Source of the DNA: Candidatus Goldiibacteriota bacterium
GTDB lineage: Bacteria > Oederibacteriota > PGYV01 > DSYL01
Length of the DNA: 46,114 nt
Assembly: GCA_018000835.1 (NCBI GenBank)
Contig: JAGNJD010000015.1
Coordinates: 1-46,114, forward strand
Direction of reading: 5' to 3'
Within the stretch, counting starts at the first letter, position 1. Each line of letters opens with the position of its first letter. The position numbers were made by a program, and so were the translations under genes. This document shows positions 1 through 9,480 of this stretch, one piece after another. The notes under the pieces were generated by a model. That model saw nothing but the letters and a program-made list of their open reading frames with translations. It was not told the DNA's origin and made no database searches.

Positions 1-1
1 G

Positions 2-3000
2 ACGCAGACAGTAACGCAGACAGTAACACCGACGGTAACGCAAACTGTTACGCCGACAGTGACTGAGACCGTGACACCGACAGCAACGCAAACTGTGACA
101 CCAACCGTGACAGAGACAGTAACGCAGACAGCAACACCGACGGTAACGCAAACTGTTACGCCGACAGTGACTGAGACCGTGACACCGACAGCAACGCAAA
201 CTGTGACGCCAACCGTGACAGAGACAGTAACGCAGACAGTAACACCGACAATAACCGAGACCGTGACGCCGACAGTAACAGAGACGGTAACGCCGACAAT
301 AACAGAAACCGTGACGCCGACAGCAACGCAAACTGTGACGCCAACCGTGACAGAGACAGTAACGCAAACAGTGACGCAGACAGTAACGCAGACGGTAACA
401 CCGACGGTGACGCCGACAATAACGGAAACAGTCACGCCGACAGTGACAGAGACGGTAACGCCGACAATAACTGAAACAGTGACGCCGACAATAACAGAAA
501 CCGTGACGCCTACTATTACAGAAACCGTGACGCGGACAGTAACCGAGACGGTAACGCCAACGGTTACAGAAACAGTGACACCTACCGTAACAGAGACAGT
601 GACACCGACCGTTACAGAGACAGTGACGCCGACAATAACTGAAACAGTGACGCCGACAATAACGGAAACAGTCACGCCGACCGTAACTAAAGCCGTAACT
701 CCTACAGTAACAGAGACGGTAACACCGACAATAACAGAAACCGTGACGCCGACCGTTACTGAGACCGTGACACCGACAATAACACAAACCGTGACGCCGA
801 CAATAACGGAAACAGTGACACCGACAGTAACTGAGACAGTCACGCCAACGGTTACCGAAACGGTGACACCTACCGTAACAGAAACCGTAACGCCGACCGT
901 TACTGAGACCGTGACACCGACAGTAACCGAGACGGTAACGCCGACAATAACTGAAACCGTGACGCCGACCGTTACAGAAACCGTGACGCCGACAGTTACA
1001 GAGACGGTGACGCCGACAGCAACGCAAACAGTGACGCAGACAGTAACGCAGACGGTAACACCGACGGTGACGCCGACAGCAACGCAAACAGTGACGCCAA
1101 CCGTGACAGAGACAGTAACGCGGACAGTAACAGAGACAGTAACACCGACAATAACCGAAACCGTAACACCAACAGTAACAGAAACAGTGACACCAACGGT
1201 TACCGAAACAGTCACACCTACTGTTACAGAAACAGTGACGCCAACCGTGACCGAGACAGTAACGCCGACAGTAACAGAGACAGTAACACCGACAATAACT
1301 GAAACCGTGACGCCGACCGTTACAGAGACAGTAACACCGACAGTAACCGAGACCGTGACGCCGACAGTAACCGAGACGGTAACGCCGACAATAACTGAAA
1401 CCGTGACGCCGACCGTTACAGAGACAGTAACACCGACAGTAACCGAGACAGTAACGCCGACAGTAACCGAGACAGTGACGTTGACAGTTACCGAGACAGT
1501 GACACCTACAGTAACCGAAACAATAACTCCTACGGTTACGGAGACAGTCACGCCAACGGTTACCGAGACCGTGACGCCGACAGTAACAGAGACGGTGACA
1601 CCGACCGTTACAGAGACAGTGACGCCGACCGTTACAGAGACATTAACACGGACAGTTACCGAGACAGTAACGCCGACGGTAACCGAGACAATAACGCCGA
1701 CCGTTACAGAGACAGTAACACCGACAGTAACCGAGACAGTAACGCCGACAGTAACAGAGACTGTAACGCCAACAATAACCGACACGGTGACGCAGACAGT
1801 TACGCAGACAGTGACACAAACCGTAACACCGACAGTAACAGAGACAGTAACGCCGACAGTAACTGAAACAGTGACGCCGACAGTTACAGAGACAGTAACA
1901 CCGACAGTAACCGAGACAGTAACGCCGACAGTAACAGAAACCGAAACACCGACAGATACGATAACCGAAACACCGACGTTCACAGTAACAAGCACGCCAA
2001 CGTTCACAGTGACCGAAACACCGACAGACACAATAACAGAAACACCGACAGATACGATAACCGAGACGCCAACAGACACGATAACCGAGACGCCGACAGA
2101 CACGATAACCGAAACACCAACGTTCACAATGACCGAGACGCCAACGTTCACAGTGACAAACACGCCTACGTTTACGATAACCGAGACACCAACAGATACA
2201 ATAACTGAGACGCCGACAGACACGATAACCGAAACACCAACGTTCACAATGCCCGAGACGCCAACGTTCACAATGCCCGAGACGCCAACGTTTACAATAA
2301 CCGAGACACATACGTTCACGATAACCGAGACGCCGACAGACACAATAATCGAAACACCGACAGACACGATAACCGAAACACCAACGTTCACAATGCCCGA
2401 GACGCCAACGTTCACAATGCCCGAGACGCCAACGTTTACAATAACCGAGACACATACGTTCACGATAACCGAGACACCAACAGACACAATAACAGAAACA
2501 CCGACAGACACGATAACCGAAACACCAACGTTCACAATGACCGAGACACCAACGTTTACAGTGACCGAAACACCGACGTTCACAGTAACAAGCACGCCAA
2601 CATTCACAGCGACCGAAACACCGACAGACACGATAACCGAAACACCAACGTTCACAATGACCGAGACGCCAACGTTTACAATAACCGAGACACATACGTT
2701 CACGATAACCGAGACACATACGTTTACAATAACCGAGACACCGACAGACACAATAACCAAAACGCCGACATTCACAGCGACCGAAACGCCGACAGACACG
2801 ATAACCGAGACGCCAACGTTCACAGTGACAAGCACGCCGACGTTTACGATAACCGAGACACCAACAGATACAATAACTGAGACGCCGACAGACACGATGA
2901 CAGAGACGCCAACGTTCACAGTGACAAGCACACCAACGTTTACAGAAACAGCGACTCCGATCGTGACAGAAACCGAGACACCGACGTTCACGATAACTGA
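2..3000 (+). repeat. 24-bp coding tandem repeats of the Thr-rich stalk
   Basis: The DNA repeats with a 24-bp period (eight codons). From 2 to about 1945 units read like TVTETVTP; from about 1945 to 3000 they read like TETPTDTI or TETPTFTM. Some higher-order blocks recur: a TMPE-containing block near 2240-2300 reappears near 2385-2440. This points to expansion by unequal recombination or slippage. Wobble positions vary between units, so selection seems to act on the peptide. Confidence 0.9.
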
Positions 3001-3904
3001 GACACTGACAGACACATATACCTGGACAAATACACCAACTGAAACAGATACAGAAACCGTAACATATACGTGGACAATTACGTTGACGGAAACGGATACT
3101 GAAACGCAGACAAATACGCCTACAGAGACGCAAACTTATACTGTGACAGAGACCGGCACTCATAGTTTAACGCCAACGGAAACTTTTACATGGACATATT
3201 CTTCAACTTATACGCAAACGTTAACAAGAACAACGACTTCAACGATTACCAACACTTATACAAACACTCCAACGTATACGATTACTCCTACTATTTCATA
3301 TACTCCCACGTCACCCGGAGAAAACAGAATAGAAATTACAATATATGACAACAATGGGTTTGAGGTAATTAAATTGTCAGAATTATATTCCCAGATAATT
3401 GTTCATAACATTAATTTTAGTCAGAATCCATATCATGCAAACGGAGTAAACGTTTTATACATAAGAAACGACATAGGCCAGGTCATTGGCACGTGGAATG
3501 GCAAAAATAAAAACGGAACTATGGCAAGAATTGGGACGTATGTCGTTCAGGTAAAAACTTTTGACCGGAATAATAACGAATACGTCATTCAAAAAGTTCT
3601 AGATCTGGTAGTTGATTTATACGGAGAAATAGGGGTTAAAGTTTATTATGCAGATGCAAACGTCAGAATCTTTGGAACGGCAAAGGACATAGAATGGGTA
3701 AAAATAAAAATATATAACATTGCAGGAGAACTTATAAAGACGTTTAATCCTGTAGTTTCAGGAGGCAGCGTAGACGTTACATGGGATTTGAAAACTACCT
3801 CAGGGAACAATGCAGGAAGAGGCATTTACATTCTTGCGGTAGAATATAAAGACAAAAAAACCGGAATTATTTTGAAAAAATTTGAAAAATTAGCCGTCAG
3901 ATAA
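2..3904 (+). CDS. Giant Thr-rich repeat surface protein with two C-terminal FlgD-like Ig domains (5' end outside window)
   Basis: The frame is open to the left edge of the window, so the gene is 5'-truncated; a GTG at 59 is in frame but sits inside the repeats and is unlikely to be the real start. About 650 codons repeat an octapeptide of the type TVTETVTP, with Q or I replacing E or V. About 350 more carry TPTDTITE / TPTFTMTE variants, followed by a less regular Thr-rich stretch to about base 3310. The last roughly 200 residues are non-repetitive beta-type sequence. They contain two FlgD-like Ig modules: one with [10 protein letters not shown] and GTYVVQVKT, the second with [10 protein letters not shown] and [13 protein letters not shown]. 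Such modules end secreted proteins in phyla with T9SS-like export. The stalk contains almost no charged residue except Glu and offers hundreds of Thr for O-glycosylation. I infer an extended cell-surface protein; adhesin or sheath function is not shown. The stop at 3902-3904 abuts the next ATG. Confidence 0.8.
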   Translation, partial: TQTVTQTVTPTVTQTVTPTVTETVTPTATQTVTPTVTETVTQTATPTVTQTVTPTVTETVTPTATQTVTPTVTETVTQTVTPTITETVTPTVTETVTPTITETVTPTATQTVTPTVTETVTQTVTQTVTQTVTPTVTPTITETVTPTVTETVTPTITETVTPTITETVTPTITETVTRTVTETVTPTVTETVTPTVTETVTPTVTETVTPTITETVTPTITETVTPTVTKAVTPTVTETVTPTITETVTPTVTETVTPTITQTVTPTITETVTPTVTETVTPTVTETVTPTVTETVTPTVTETVTPTVTETVTPTITETVTPTVTETVTPTVTETVTPTATQTVTQTVTQTVTPTVTPTATQTVTPTVTETVTRTVTETVTPTITETVTPTVTETVTPTVTETVTPTVTETVTPTVTETVTPTVTETVTPTITETVTPTVTETVTPTVTETVTPTVTETVTPTITETVTPTVTETVTPTVTETVTPTVTETVTLTVTETVTPTVTETITPTVTETVTPTVTETVTPTVTETVTPTVTETVTPTVTETLTRTVTETVTPTVTETITPTVTETVTPTVTETVTPTVTETVTPTITDTVTQTVTQTVTQTVTPTVTETVTPTVTETVTPTVTETVTPTVTETVTPTVTETETPTDTITETPTFTVTSTPTFTVTETPTDTITETPTDTITETPTDTITETPTDTITETPTFTMTETPTFTVTNTPTFTITETPTDTITETPTDTITETPTFTMPETPTFTMPETPTFTITETHTFTITETPTDTIIETPTDTITETPTFTMPETPTFTMPETPTFTITETHTFTITETPTDTITETPTDTITETPTFTMTETPTFTVTETPTFTVTSTPTFTATETPTDTITETPTFTMTETPTFTITETHTFTITETHTFTITETPTDTITKTPTFTATETPTDTITETPTFTVTSTPTFTITETPTDTITETPTDTMTETPTFTVTSTPTFTETATPIVTETETPTFTITETLTDTYTWTNTPTETDTETVTYTWTITLTETDTETQTNTPTETQTYTVTETGTHSLTPTETFTWTYSSTYTQTLTRTTTSTITNTYTNTPTYTITPTISYTPTSPGENRIEITIYDNNGFEVIKLSELYSQIIVHNINFSQNPYHANGVNVLYIRNDIGQVIGTWNGKNKNGTMARIGTYVVQVKTFDRNNNEYVIQKVLDLVVDLYGEIGVKVYYADANVRIFGTAKDIEWVKIKIYNIAGELIKTFNPVVSGGSVDVTWDLKTTSGNNAGRGIYILAVEYKDKKTGIILKKFEKLAVR

Positions 3905-4321
3905 ATGTTAAACGACGTAATTTATCATACCGCTGATATTGGAATAAAAGAAAATGCAGAAAATCTGCCGTCATTATTTAAAAAATGTGCAGACAAAATA
4001 ATAAAACTTGCTTTAAAGAAAAATACAATTAAGGTAAAATTAAATAAGACGACATTGTTTATTAAAAATAACGGGGATTCTTTTGAAGAACTTCTCCACG
4101 ATTTTTTAAACGAAATCATCTATTTCATTTTTGCAGGAAAAAAATATCCGGTTAAAATAGAAATTTGGAATATTTCAACCGTTTGGTTAAAAGCGGACGT
4201 TTTTTACAGAAAAATCAGGGAGAATGAAATTATAAGGGAATTAAAAAGCGTAACGTATCATAATTTAAAAGTAGAAAAAAGCAAAAATGGATACAGGGCG
4301 ACGTTTGTCATAGATACGTAA
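3905..4321 (+). CDS. Archease (SHS2-domain RNA-ligase activator)
   Basis: 138 residues, the usual archease size. The N-terminal YHTADIGI (residues 7-14, with D12) matches the family's HTADIGI signature. The middle LLHDFLNEIIYF matches the LLxxFLNELLY motif. The C-terminus carries VTYHNLKVE and ends VIDT, giving the second conserved acidic residue (D137). Archeases stimulate guanylylation and turnover of the RtcB RNA ligase in tRNA splicing or RNA repair. No rtcB is visible in this window. The ATG follows the TAA of the repeat protein with no spacer, so translation is probably coupled through termination-reinitiation. The pairing with a surface protein is odd and may only reflect operon packing. 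Confidence 0.85.
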   Translation: MLNDVIYHTADIGIKENAENLPSLFKKCADKIIKLALKKNTIKVKLNKTTLFIKNNGDSFEELLHDFLNEIIYFIFAGKKYPVKIEIWNISTVWLKADVFYRKIRENEIIRELKSVTYHNLKVEKSKNGYRATFVIDT

Positions 4322-4448
4322 CGAATTAAACTCCTGCGCGGTCAAATGCTACCCGACATCTGGATACCCATGCGTGGTTGTTATACTTTTTAAATATTGC
4401 ATTTCCGGGTGATGAAAATTTAATATTATTGGAACAGCATTCAGAAAA

Positions 4449-4495
4449 CCCCAAACTTCAGTTTGGGGAATAAAATATCTCAATGAGATATTTTA
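4449..4495. terminator. Two adjacent hairpins downstream of archease (possible terminator)
   Basis: CCCCAAAC (4449-4456) pairs with GTTTGGGG (4461-4468) around a TTCA loop. Directly after it TAAAATATCTC (4471-4481) pairs with GAGATATTTTA (4485-4495) around a 3-nt loop. The stems are perfect. No long U tract follows the first, so termination is plausible but not certain. Confidence 0.4.
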
Positions 4496-4584
4496 TGAAT
4501 GCACACATTAAAAATGTTTTATCTACTTTGCCAAGAGGGTTCCAAGGTCGCTGCGGAATATCACTGGTATTCCTCGTCCCCTGG

Positions 4585-4634
4585 TCAATCAACGAAGTCC
4601 CGTAAAGATAATTTCTACGGGACGAATTGATTGA
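4585..4634. repeat. Extended palindrome in the gene-free stretch
   Basis: GTCCCGTA (4597-4604) pairs with TACGGGAC (4616-4623). The arms extend outward with TCAATCAA (from 4585) pairing with TTGATTGA (to 4634), interrupted by a small mismatch. It lies in 4322-4878, where I see no credible gene. Function unknown; an intergenic repeat family member or a structured RNA are both possible. Confidence 0.4.
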
Positions 4635-4641
4635 ATTTTTT

Positions 4642-4677
4642 GTGGGAGCCTCGGGCTTTAGCCCGAGGGGGTCCCAC
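4642..4677. repeat. REP-like palindrome with GGCTTTAGCC core
   Basis: Perfect 9-bp stem CCTCGGGCT/AGCCCGAGG (4649-4657 and 4660-4668) around TT, enclosed by GTGGGA/TCCCAC (4642-4647 and 4672-4677). The core GGCTTTAGCC recurs at 36399-36414 in a similar context, and a degenerate relative follows GTCTTTGTA near 27092. This marks a dispersed palindromic element. Confidence 0.6.
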
Positions 4678-4825
4678 TGCAGGTTGCTGATTACTTATTG
4701 CTGGTTGGAAAATAAAAAACATCGGGAAATCAGCAATCCTAAAATTTGTGGTATTTTTACGCATAATTTGCAATCAAAAAATTGCAAATTAAAGGTTTCT
4801 GGTTACCCAAATTCATATTTTTTAC

Positions 4826-4854
4826 TTGAAATTTTGAAATTTTGATACTACAAT
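4826..4854 (+). promoter_or_regulatory. Sigma70-type promoter of the PilZ gene
   Basis: TTGAAA at 4826-4831, a 17-bp spacer, then TACAAT at 4849-4854. Transcription would start near 4861, leaving only about 18 nt before the ATG at 4879, nearly all of it the Shine-Dalgarno AAAGGAGG at 4864-4871. Confidence 0.6.
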
Positions 4855-4878
4855 ATATATATAAAAGGAGGCGATAAC

Positions 4879-5253
4879 ATGCCTGAAGGTGAAATATTTG
4901 TAGAAAGACGGAGATATAAAAGGGTTGATAAAAAAATAAAAGTAACTTATAAAGTCGTATCTTTACCAAAAGATGTTGAAGAGATTAAGAAAAAGATAGA
5001 AAAAAACATTGTTGAAACGATAAATATCAGCGTTGGCGGAATACAATTAATAAGCAGTGAAGAACTTTCTCCGGAGCAGATTCTGCGGATAGAATTAGAA
5101 ACGGGTAAAAAAACCGAGTCAATAATTACGTTTGCAGAGGTGCGCTGGTGTGCAAAGGATAATTACATAAATAAACATCGTGTGGGAATTGAATTTCTGG
5201 TTTTAAAAGATGAAGACAGGGAGATAATAGAAGAGATAGTAGGGGAACAATAA
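4879..5253 (+). CDS. Single-domain PilZ protein (c-di-GMP binding)
   Basis: 124 residues forming one PilZ domain. The c-di-GMP binding RxxxR is at residues 11-15 (RRYKR). The second motif (D/N)xSxxG is at 49-54 (NISVGG). A central Lys/Glu-rich insert (about 31-45) separates the first strands. The C-terminus has the usual RWCAKD...HRVGIEFLVL strands. PilZ proteins bind cyclic di-GMP and relay it to motility, secretion or polysaccharide systems; no diguanylate cyclase or phosphodiesterase is in the window, so the target is unknown. Start chosen by the AAAGGAGG seven bases upstream. It appears to be monocistronic with its own promoter. Confidence 0.88.
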   Translation: MPEGEIFVERRRYKRVDKKIKVTYKVVSLPKDVEEIKKKIEKNIVETINISVGGIQLISSEELSPEQILRIELETGKKTESIITFAEVRWCAKDNYINKHRVGIEFLVLKDEDREIIEEIVGEQ

Positions 5254-5339
5254 AAACATCTGATGGAACTTTTTTATTTTCTTGGCGTCTAAATTTAATA
5301 AAAATAGAAAAAAATGTTATGGACATCGTCCTGCTGACA

Positions 5340-5369
5340 TTTAAATAAAAAAAATATGTATTTTATAAT
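5340..5369 (+). promoter_or_regulatory. Possible htpX promoter
   Basis: A perfect TATAAT lies at 5364-5369, with only a weak TTTAAA-like -35 at 5340-5345 (18-bp spacer). The 5254-5406 interval is otherwise AT-rich without other recognisable signals. Confidence 0.35.
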
Positions 5370-5406
5370 CAATATGATAATTTAAGAAATAAAGGAGGTA
5401 GTTGAT

Positions 5407-6231
5407 ATGAATCGTTTTAAAACTTTTATGCTAATGGCAGTATTAACGATATTATTCGTTTTAATCGGTGACATGGTTGGAGGCCAGATAGGCATGATAT
5501 TTGCCCTTGGTATTGCCCTGTTAATGAATTTTTTTTCATACTGGTTTTCCGACAAAATTGTTTTAATGATGTATGGCGCAAAACCATTAACAAAAGAACA
5601 GGCGCCGCAACTATACAGTATGGTAAATAATCTTTCTGTTAAGGCAGGAATTCCGATGCCAAAACTTTATATTGTAGAAACCAATATGGCAAATGCATTT
5701 GCTACCGGCAGGGACCATCATCATTCTGCGGTGGCTGTTACGAGGGGGATATTAAACGTGCTGGACGACAGGGAACTGGAAGCGGTTCTTGCCCACGAAA
5801 TAACCCACATTAAAAATTATGACATGCTTATAGGGACGCTTGCAGCGACTTTTGCAGGAGCCATAACAACACTTGCAAGGCTTGCTTTCTGGTTTGGCGG
5901 CAGCGACGACAGGGGTGGAAACGCAATTTCGGGTTTATTTTTATTGATACTGGCGCCAATTGCCGCTCTTTTGATACAACTCGCTATTTCACGTTCACGT
6001 GAATATGCGGCTGACAATGGCTCTGCCGATTTAACGGGCAGACCTCATTCACTTATTTCTGCACTTGAAAAATTAAGCGGAGCAGCAGCAAGAACAAAAC
6101 CTGCAAACATAAATCCTGCCACTACCCACATGCTGATTGTAAATCCTTTTAAAAACGGTTTCCTCGCTTCTCTTTTTTCAACGCATCCGACTCTGGAACA
6201 AAGAAGAAAAAATTTATTACAAAGGGTTTAA
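5407..6231 (+). CDS. htpX: HtpX membrane zinc metalloprotease (M48)
   Basis: 274 residues, close to the 280-290 of the family. Two N-terminal membrane segments (about 7-22 and 29-46) are followed by the cytosolic protease domain. The zinc motif HEITH is at 130-134 and the third ligand E199 lies in SREYAAD. The conserved ANAFATG (95-101) and HPTLEQR near the C-terminus are present. Two more hydrophobic segments lie at about 144-163 and 174-195. HtpX degrades misfolded or damaged inner-membrane proteins and is commonly stress-induced. The start is supported by AAAGGAGG at 5391-5398. Flanked by pilZ and rsmB with gaps over 100 bp, so probably its own unit. Confidence 0.95.
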   Translation: MNRFKTFMLMAVLTILFVLIGDMVGGQIGMIFALGIALLMNFFSYWFSDKIVLMMYGAKPLTKEQAPQLYSMVNNLSVKAGIPMPKLYIVETNMANAFATGRDHHHSAVAVTRGILNVLDDRELEAVLAHEITHIKNYDMLIGTLAATFAGAITTLARLAFWFGGSDDRGGNAISGLFLLILAPIAALLIQLAISRSREYAADNGSADLTGRPHSLISALEKLSGAAARTKPANINPATTHMLIVNPFKNGFLASLFSTHPTLEQRRKNLLQRV

Positions 6232-6337
6232 ATAAATAATTTCTTTTTTTGTTTTTCTTTGAGAACGTTAATCGTGAAAGTTATAGACGAGCAGGGCCGT
6301 TTATTAATATATTTGTGTTTTCAAAAAGGACGATTTA

Positions 6338-7669
6338 ATGAAGGATTTCAGGATAATTTCATATAATATTTTAAACGACGTTTTCATTACAAAACGCTGG
6401 GCAGAAGAATCAATAGAAGATAATCTGCAGGAAATTGATTCAAGTCATGCTGACATAAAAAAAGTATATGAACTCATATATGGAATTTTAAGAAACAAAA
6501 ATTTCATTGATTTTCATCTCGGAAGATTCATAAAAAAACCGGTAAAAGACGTTAAACTATTCAACATATTAAGGATAGGATATTATCAGTTAAAATACAT
6601 GAAATCAATACCTCCTTATGCAGCCATAAACGTATGCGTTGAACTGGCAAAGACAAGCGTCCATCCCGGGGTTTCCGGTTTTGTAAATGCGGTTTTGCGT
6701 AACGTATCGCGAAGCAGGGAAACAAACGTAAAAATTCCCGATGGCGATAGAGTTGAACATTTAAGCATAAAATATTCCTATGAACCGTGGATGGTCGGAT
6801 TTTTACAGAAAAACTATCCCGATGAAATGGAAAACATAATGAAAGCGGGCAATGAGAAACCACCGTTATTTTTAAAAGTAAATGATTTAAAAACAAACGC
6901 AGAAGAATTAATAAATGAATTAAAAAAGAGGGGGATAGAATCAGAACGGGTTCACAAAATAAACGGGGCATTGCTCGTGAAAAAAGGCAACGCTTTAAAT
7001 ACAGAATTGTTTGAAAAAGGATATTTTTACGTCCAGGACGTTTCTTCCCAGTGCATGGGTCTGTTGGTTGAAGCAAAAAAGGACGAAGCGATCATTGACG
7101 TCGGAAGCGCGCCTGGCGGAAAATGTGCTTTTTTTTCCATTTCAATGAAAAACAACGGACAGATAGTATCTATTGAATCAAAAAAAGAAAGAATAAAAAT
7201 GATGGAACGGAATTTTTTGCGACTTGGAATAAATAACGTTCGCATACTGGAGCATGATGCCACGGTTGACATCCCGGAGTTTCACGACAAAGCAGACAAA
7301 ATCGTTTTTGACGCTCCGTGCTCTGCCATGGGCGTCATACGAAGGCATCCGGAAAAAAAGTGGTGTTTAAACGAAAAAGAATTAAAAGAATTTCCCGAAC
7401 TGCAGGCAAAGATTTTAAACACTGTAAAGAACTGGGTTAAAAAAGGCGGATTTATTTTTTATTCTACCTGCACGTTAAATCCCGGTGAAAACGAAAATTT
7501 GATTGAAAAATTTTTAAAGAAAAACGAAAATTTTAAAATAGAAGACATAAAAGAGATTGCTGCTTTTAAACTAACGCAGTTTAAAAGAGGCAGATTTTTC
7601 CAGTCGCTTCCAGGAAATGATTTAAACATGGACGGCTTTTTTATTGCTAAATTAAAAAGAATAAAATAA
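6338..7669 (+). CDS. rsmB: 16S rRNA (cytosine-967-C5)-methyltransferase RsmB
   Basis: 443 residues, as expected for RsmB. The first about 140 residues form a NusB-like RNA-binding domain (VYELIYGILRNK, SGFVNAVLRN). The Rossmann methyltransferase follows, with the AdoMet loop DVGSAPGGK (254-262), DAPCSAMGVIRRHP with C328, and STCTL with catalytic C378, followed by NPGENE. The AdoMet loop is usually D-C/A-A-APGGK, so the VGS here is a mild variant. It methylates C967 of 16S rRNA using AdoMet. A weak AAAGGA precedes the ATG. It converges on the minus-strand glycosidase gene ending at 7765. Confidence 0.93.
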   Translation: MKDFRIISYNILNDVFITKRWAEESIEDNLQEIDSSHADIKKVYELIYGILRNKNFIDFHLGRFIKKPVKDVKLFNILRIGYYQLKYMKSIPPYAAINVCVELAKTSVHPGVSGFVNAVLRNVSRSRETNVKIPDGDRVEHLSIKYSYEPWMVGFLQKNYPDEMENIMKAGNEKPPLFLKVNDLKTNAEELINELKKRGIESERVHKINGALLVKKGNALNTELFEKGYFYVQDVSSQCMGLLVEAKKDEAIIDVGSAPGGKCAFFSISMKNNGQIVSIESKKERIKMMERNFLRLGINNVRILEHDATVDIPEFHDKADKIVFDAPCSAMGVIRRHPEKKWCLNEKELKEFPELQAKILNTVKNWVKKGGFIFYSTCTLNPGENENLIEKFLKKNENFKIEDIKEIAAFKLTQFKRGRFFQSLPGNDLNMDGFFIAKLKRIK

Positions 7670-7680
7670 TCTGCATTTCA

Positions 7681-7712
7681 AAAAACGCAAGGCACGTAAA
7701 TTTGCGGTTTTG
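7681..7712. terminator. Imperfect bidirectional terminator between convergent genes
   Basis: CGCAA (left arm) pairs with TTGCG (right arm), extended by A-rich and T-rich arms with one mismatch. The A and T tracts on each side would serve rsmB on plus and the glycosidase gene on minus. Weak evidence. Confidence 0.3.
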
Positions 7713-7764
7713 TATGAATTACAGGGGACACGGGCATTTCAAACGGTAAATTGATATATTTCAT

Positions 7765-9480
7765 TTATTTTCTGACTACAAAAATTTTTCCCCGCAGTGC
7801 AACGGAAGAGTTTGGATTTTTAATTACAAAATAGTAAATGCCTTCTGAAACGGTTTTACCTTGCATATTTGTGCCGTCCCATTCACCCCGCAGCAAAGAT
7901 ACGTTTATGGATTTTACGAGTTCCCCTGATACGGTGTATATGAGTATGACGGAAGACGGCACTATGTTTTCAAATTTTATTTTTTGTTTGTCCGGGTTAA
8001 ATGGGTTAGGGAAAGCAACCGGTCTGCCGAGCGGGAAGAAAGCAGCAGAAGAATAAACGGGCGGATGTTTTCCCCAAGGACCGTTTTCTACGTAATGTGC
8101 GTCGTTGTAATCTACGGCAGCATAATTTACAATCGGCTGTTTTTCAGGCGGGACGTTAACGATGGTTGCAATGAATTCTATCTGTATTATTTCACCGGGG
8201 TCAAAAATAAGCGGGTTTCCAGTGGCAGGGTCTTTTGATAAATCCCAGGATAATAACTGCCTGCCGTCAGGTAGAGTTGTTATGACGGGAGTTGCGGCGA
8301 AATTGCAGTATTTGAAAGAAATCTGTGCAGGTAGAGTATCCCATACGGAAACGTTTGAAACGGATATCGGAGTGTTATTGATAAGTTCAATTTTGTAGGT
8401 AATATCATTACCTTTTTTTGGATTATCGCCTGACACGTATAAATTGATAGAGATTTCAACAGGATTTGGGTAAGGAGTAGCAGTAATGGTGACGGTTGGA
8501 GTAGCGGTAAAAGAAGGAGTGGCAGAGGAAGAAGGAGTAAAAGAAGGTGTTGCAGTTCTTGTAGGAGTGGGAGAAGGAGTAATGGAAAAAGTAGAAGTAG
8601 AGGTAAAAGAGCGTGTAACGGTAGGAGTAGAGGAAGAAGTAAAAGTAGGAGTAGATGTGCGCGTGGAAGAAAGAGTAGGAGTAAAAGATGAAGTGCAGGT
8701 CCAGGTAGGTGTAGAAGTAGGAGTATTGGAAGACACGGTATCAGTAACGGTTAAAGTAGGAGTAAGAGTGCGTGTATTAGTAGAGGTAAAAGAGGGAGTA
8801 GAAGTGGAAGAGGAAGTAAAAGAAGGAGTATGAGTAAAAGTATTGGTGGAAGAAGGAGTATTAGTAGGAGTATTGGAAGAGACGGTATCGGTAACTGTAA
8901 GAGAAGAAGTTAAAGTGCGTGTAGGGGTAGGAGTAGAAGTAATGGAAGAAGTGGAAGAAAAAGTGTAAGTGGGAGTATGAGTGCGGGTGGAAGTAAAAGT
9001 TTCAAAAGGAGTAGAAGTAAAAGTAAAAGAAGGGGTGGCAGTGGAAGAAGAAGTAAAAGAGGGAGTAAAAGTAAAGGTTCTTGTAAAAGAAGGAGTGTTA
9101 GTAGGAGTATTTGAAGAAATGGTATCGGTAACGGTAAGAGAAGGAGTTAAAGTTCTGGAAGAAGTAGATGTAGAGGTGAAAGAGGAAGTAGGAGAAGAAG
9201 TTCTCGTAAAAGTAGGAGAAGGCGTAAAAGAAGGAGTCAGGGTCCTTGAAAAAGTAGGAGTAGGAGTGCGAGTAGGAGAAGGAGACGGAGACGGAGTATA
9301 GGAAGGAGAATTAGTCCTCGTAAAAGTAGGAGAAGGCGTAAAAGAAGGAGTCAGGGTTCTTGAAAAAGTAGGAGAAGGAGAAGGAGACGGAGTGTTGGAA
9401 GGAGAATTGGTCCTTGTGAAAGTAGGAGAAGGAGACGGAGTAAAAGTAGGGGTCCTCGTGTAAGTAGACGTTGGCGTGCG
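7765..9480 (-). repeat. 3' segment nearly identical to the 3' segment of the neighbouring paralogue (copy 1)
   Basis: Bases 7765 to about 8480 align to 13576-14291 at a constant offset of 5811 with few mismatches by eye. The similarity continues with indels through the stalk-coding DNA to about 9480 (partner about 15440). Upstream of that the paralogues are clearly diverged. Confidence 0.85.

Noticed and set aside
1643..3163. A 506-codon minus-strand open frame rich in Cys and Arg
   Set aside because: It is the antisense reading of the 24-bp Thr repeats; its periodicity follows the real gene and no ribosome site or domain is seen.
4627..4845. A 72-codon plus-strand frame
   Set aside because: It runs through a palindrome and the PilZ promoter, has no family resemblance and no ribosome site.
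8486..9301. Plus-strand open frames rich in Val, Gly, Glu and Lys (and the equivalents at 14297-15697)
   Set aside because: These are antisense readings of the Ser/Thr/Pro stalks of the two glycosidases.
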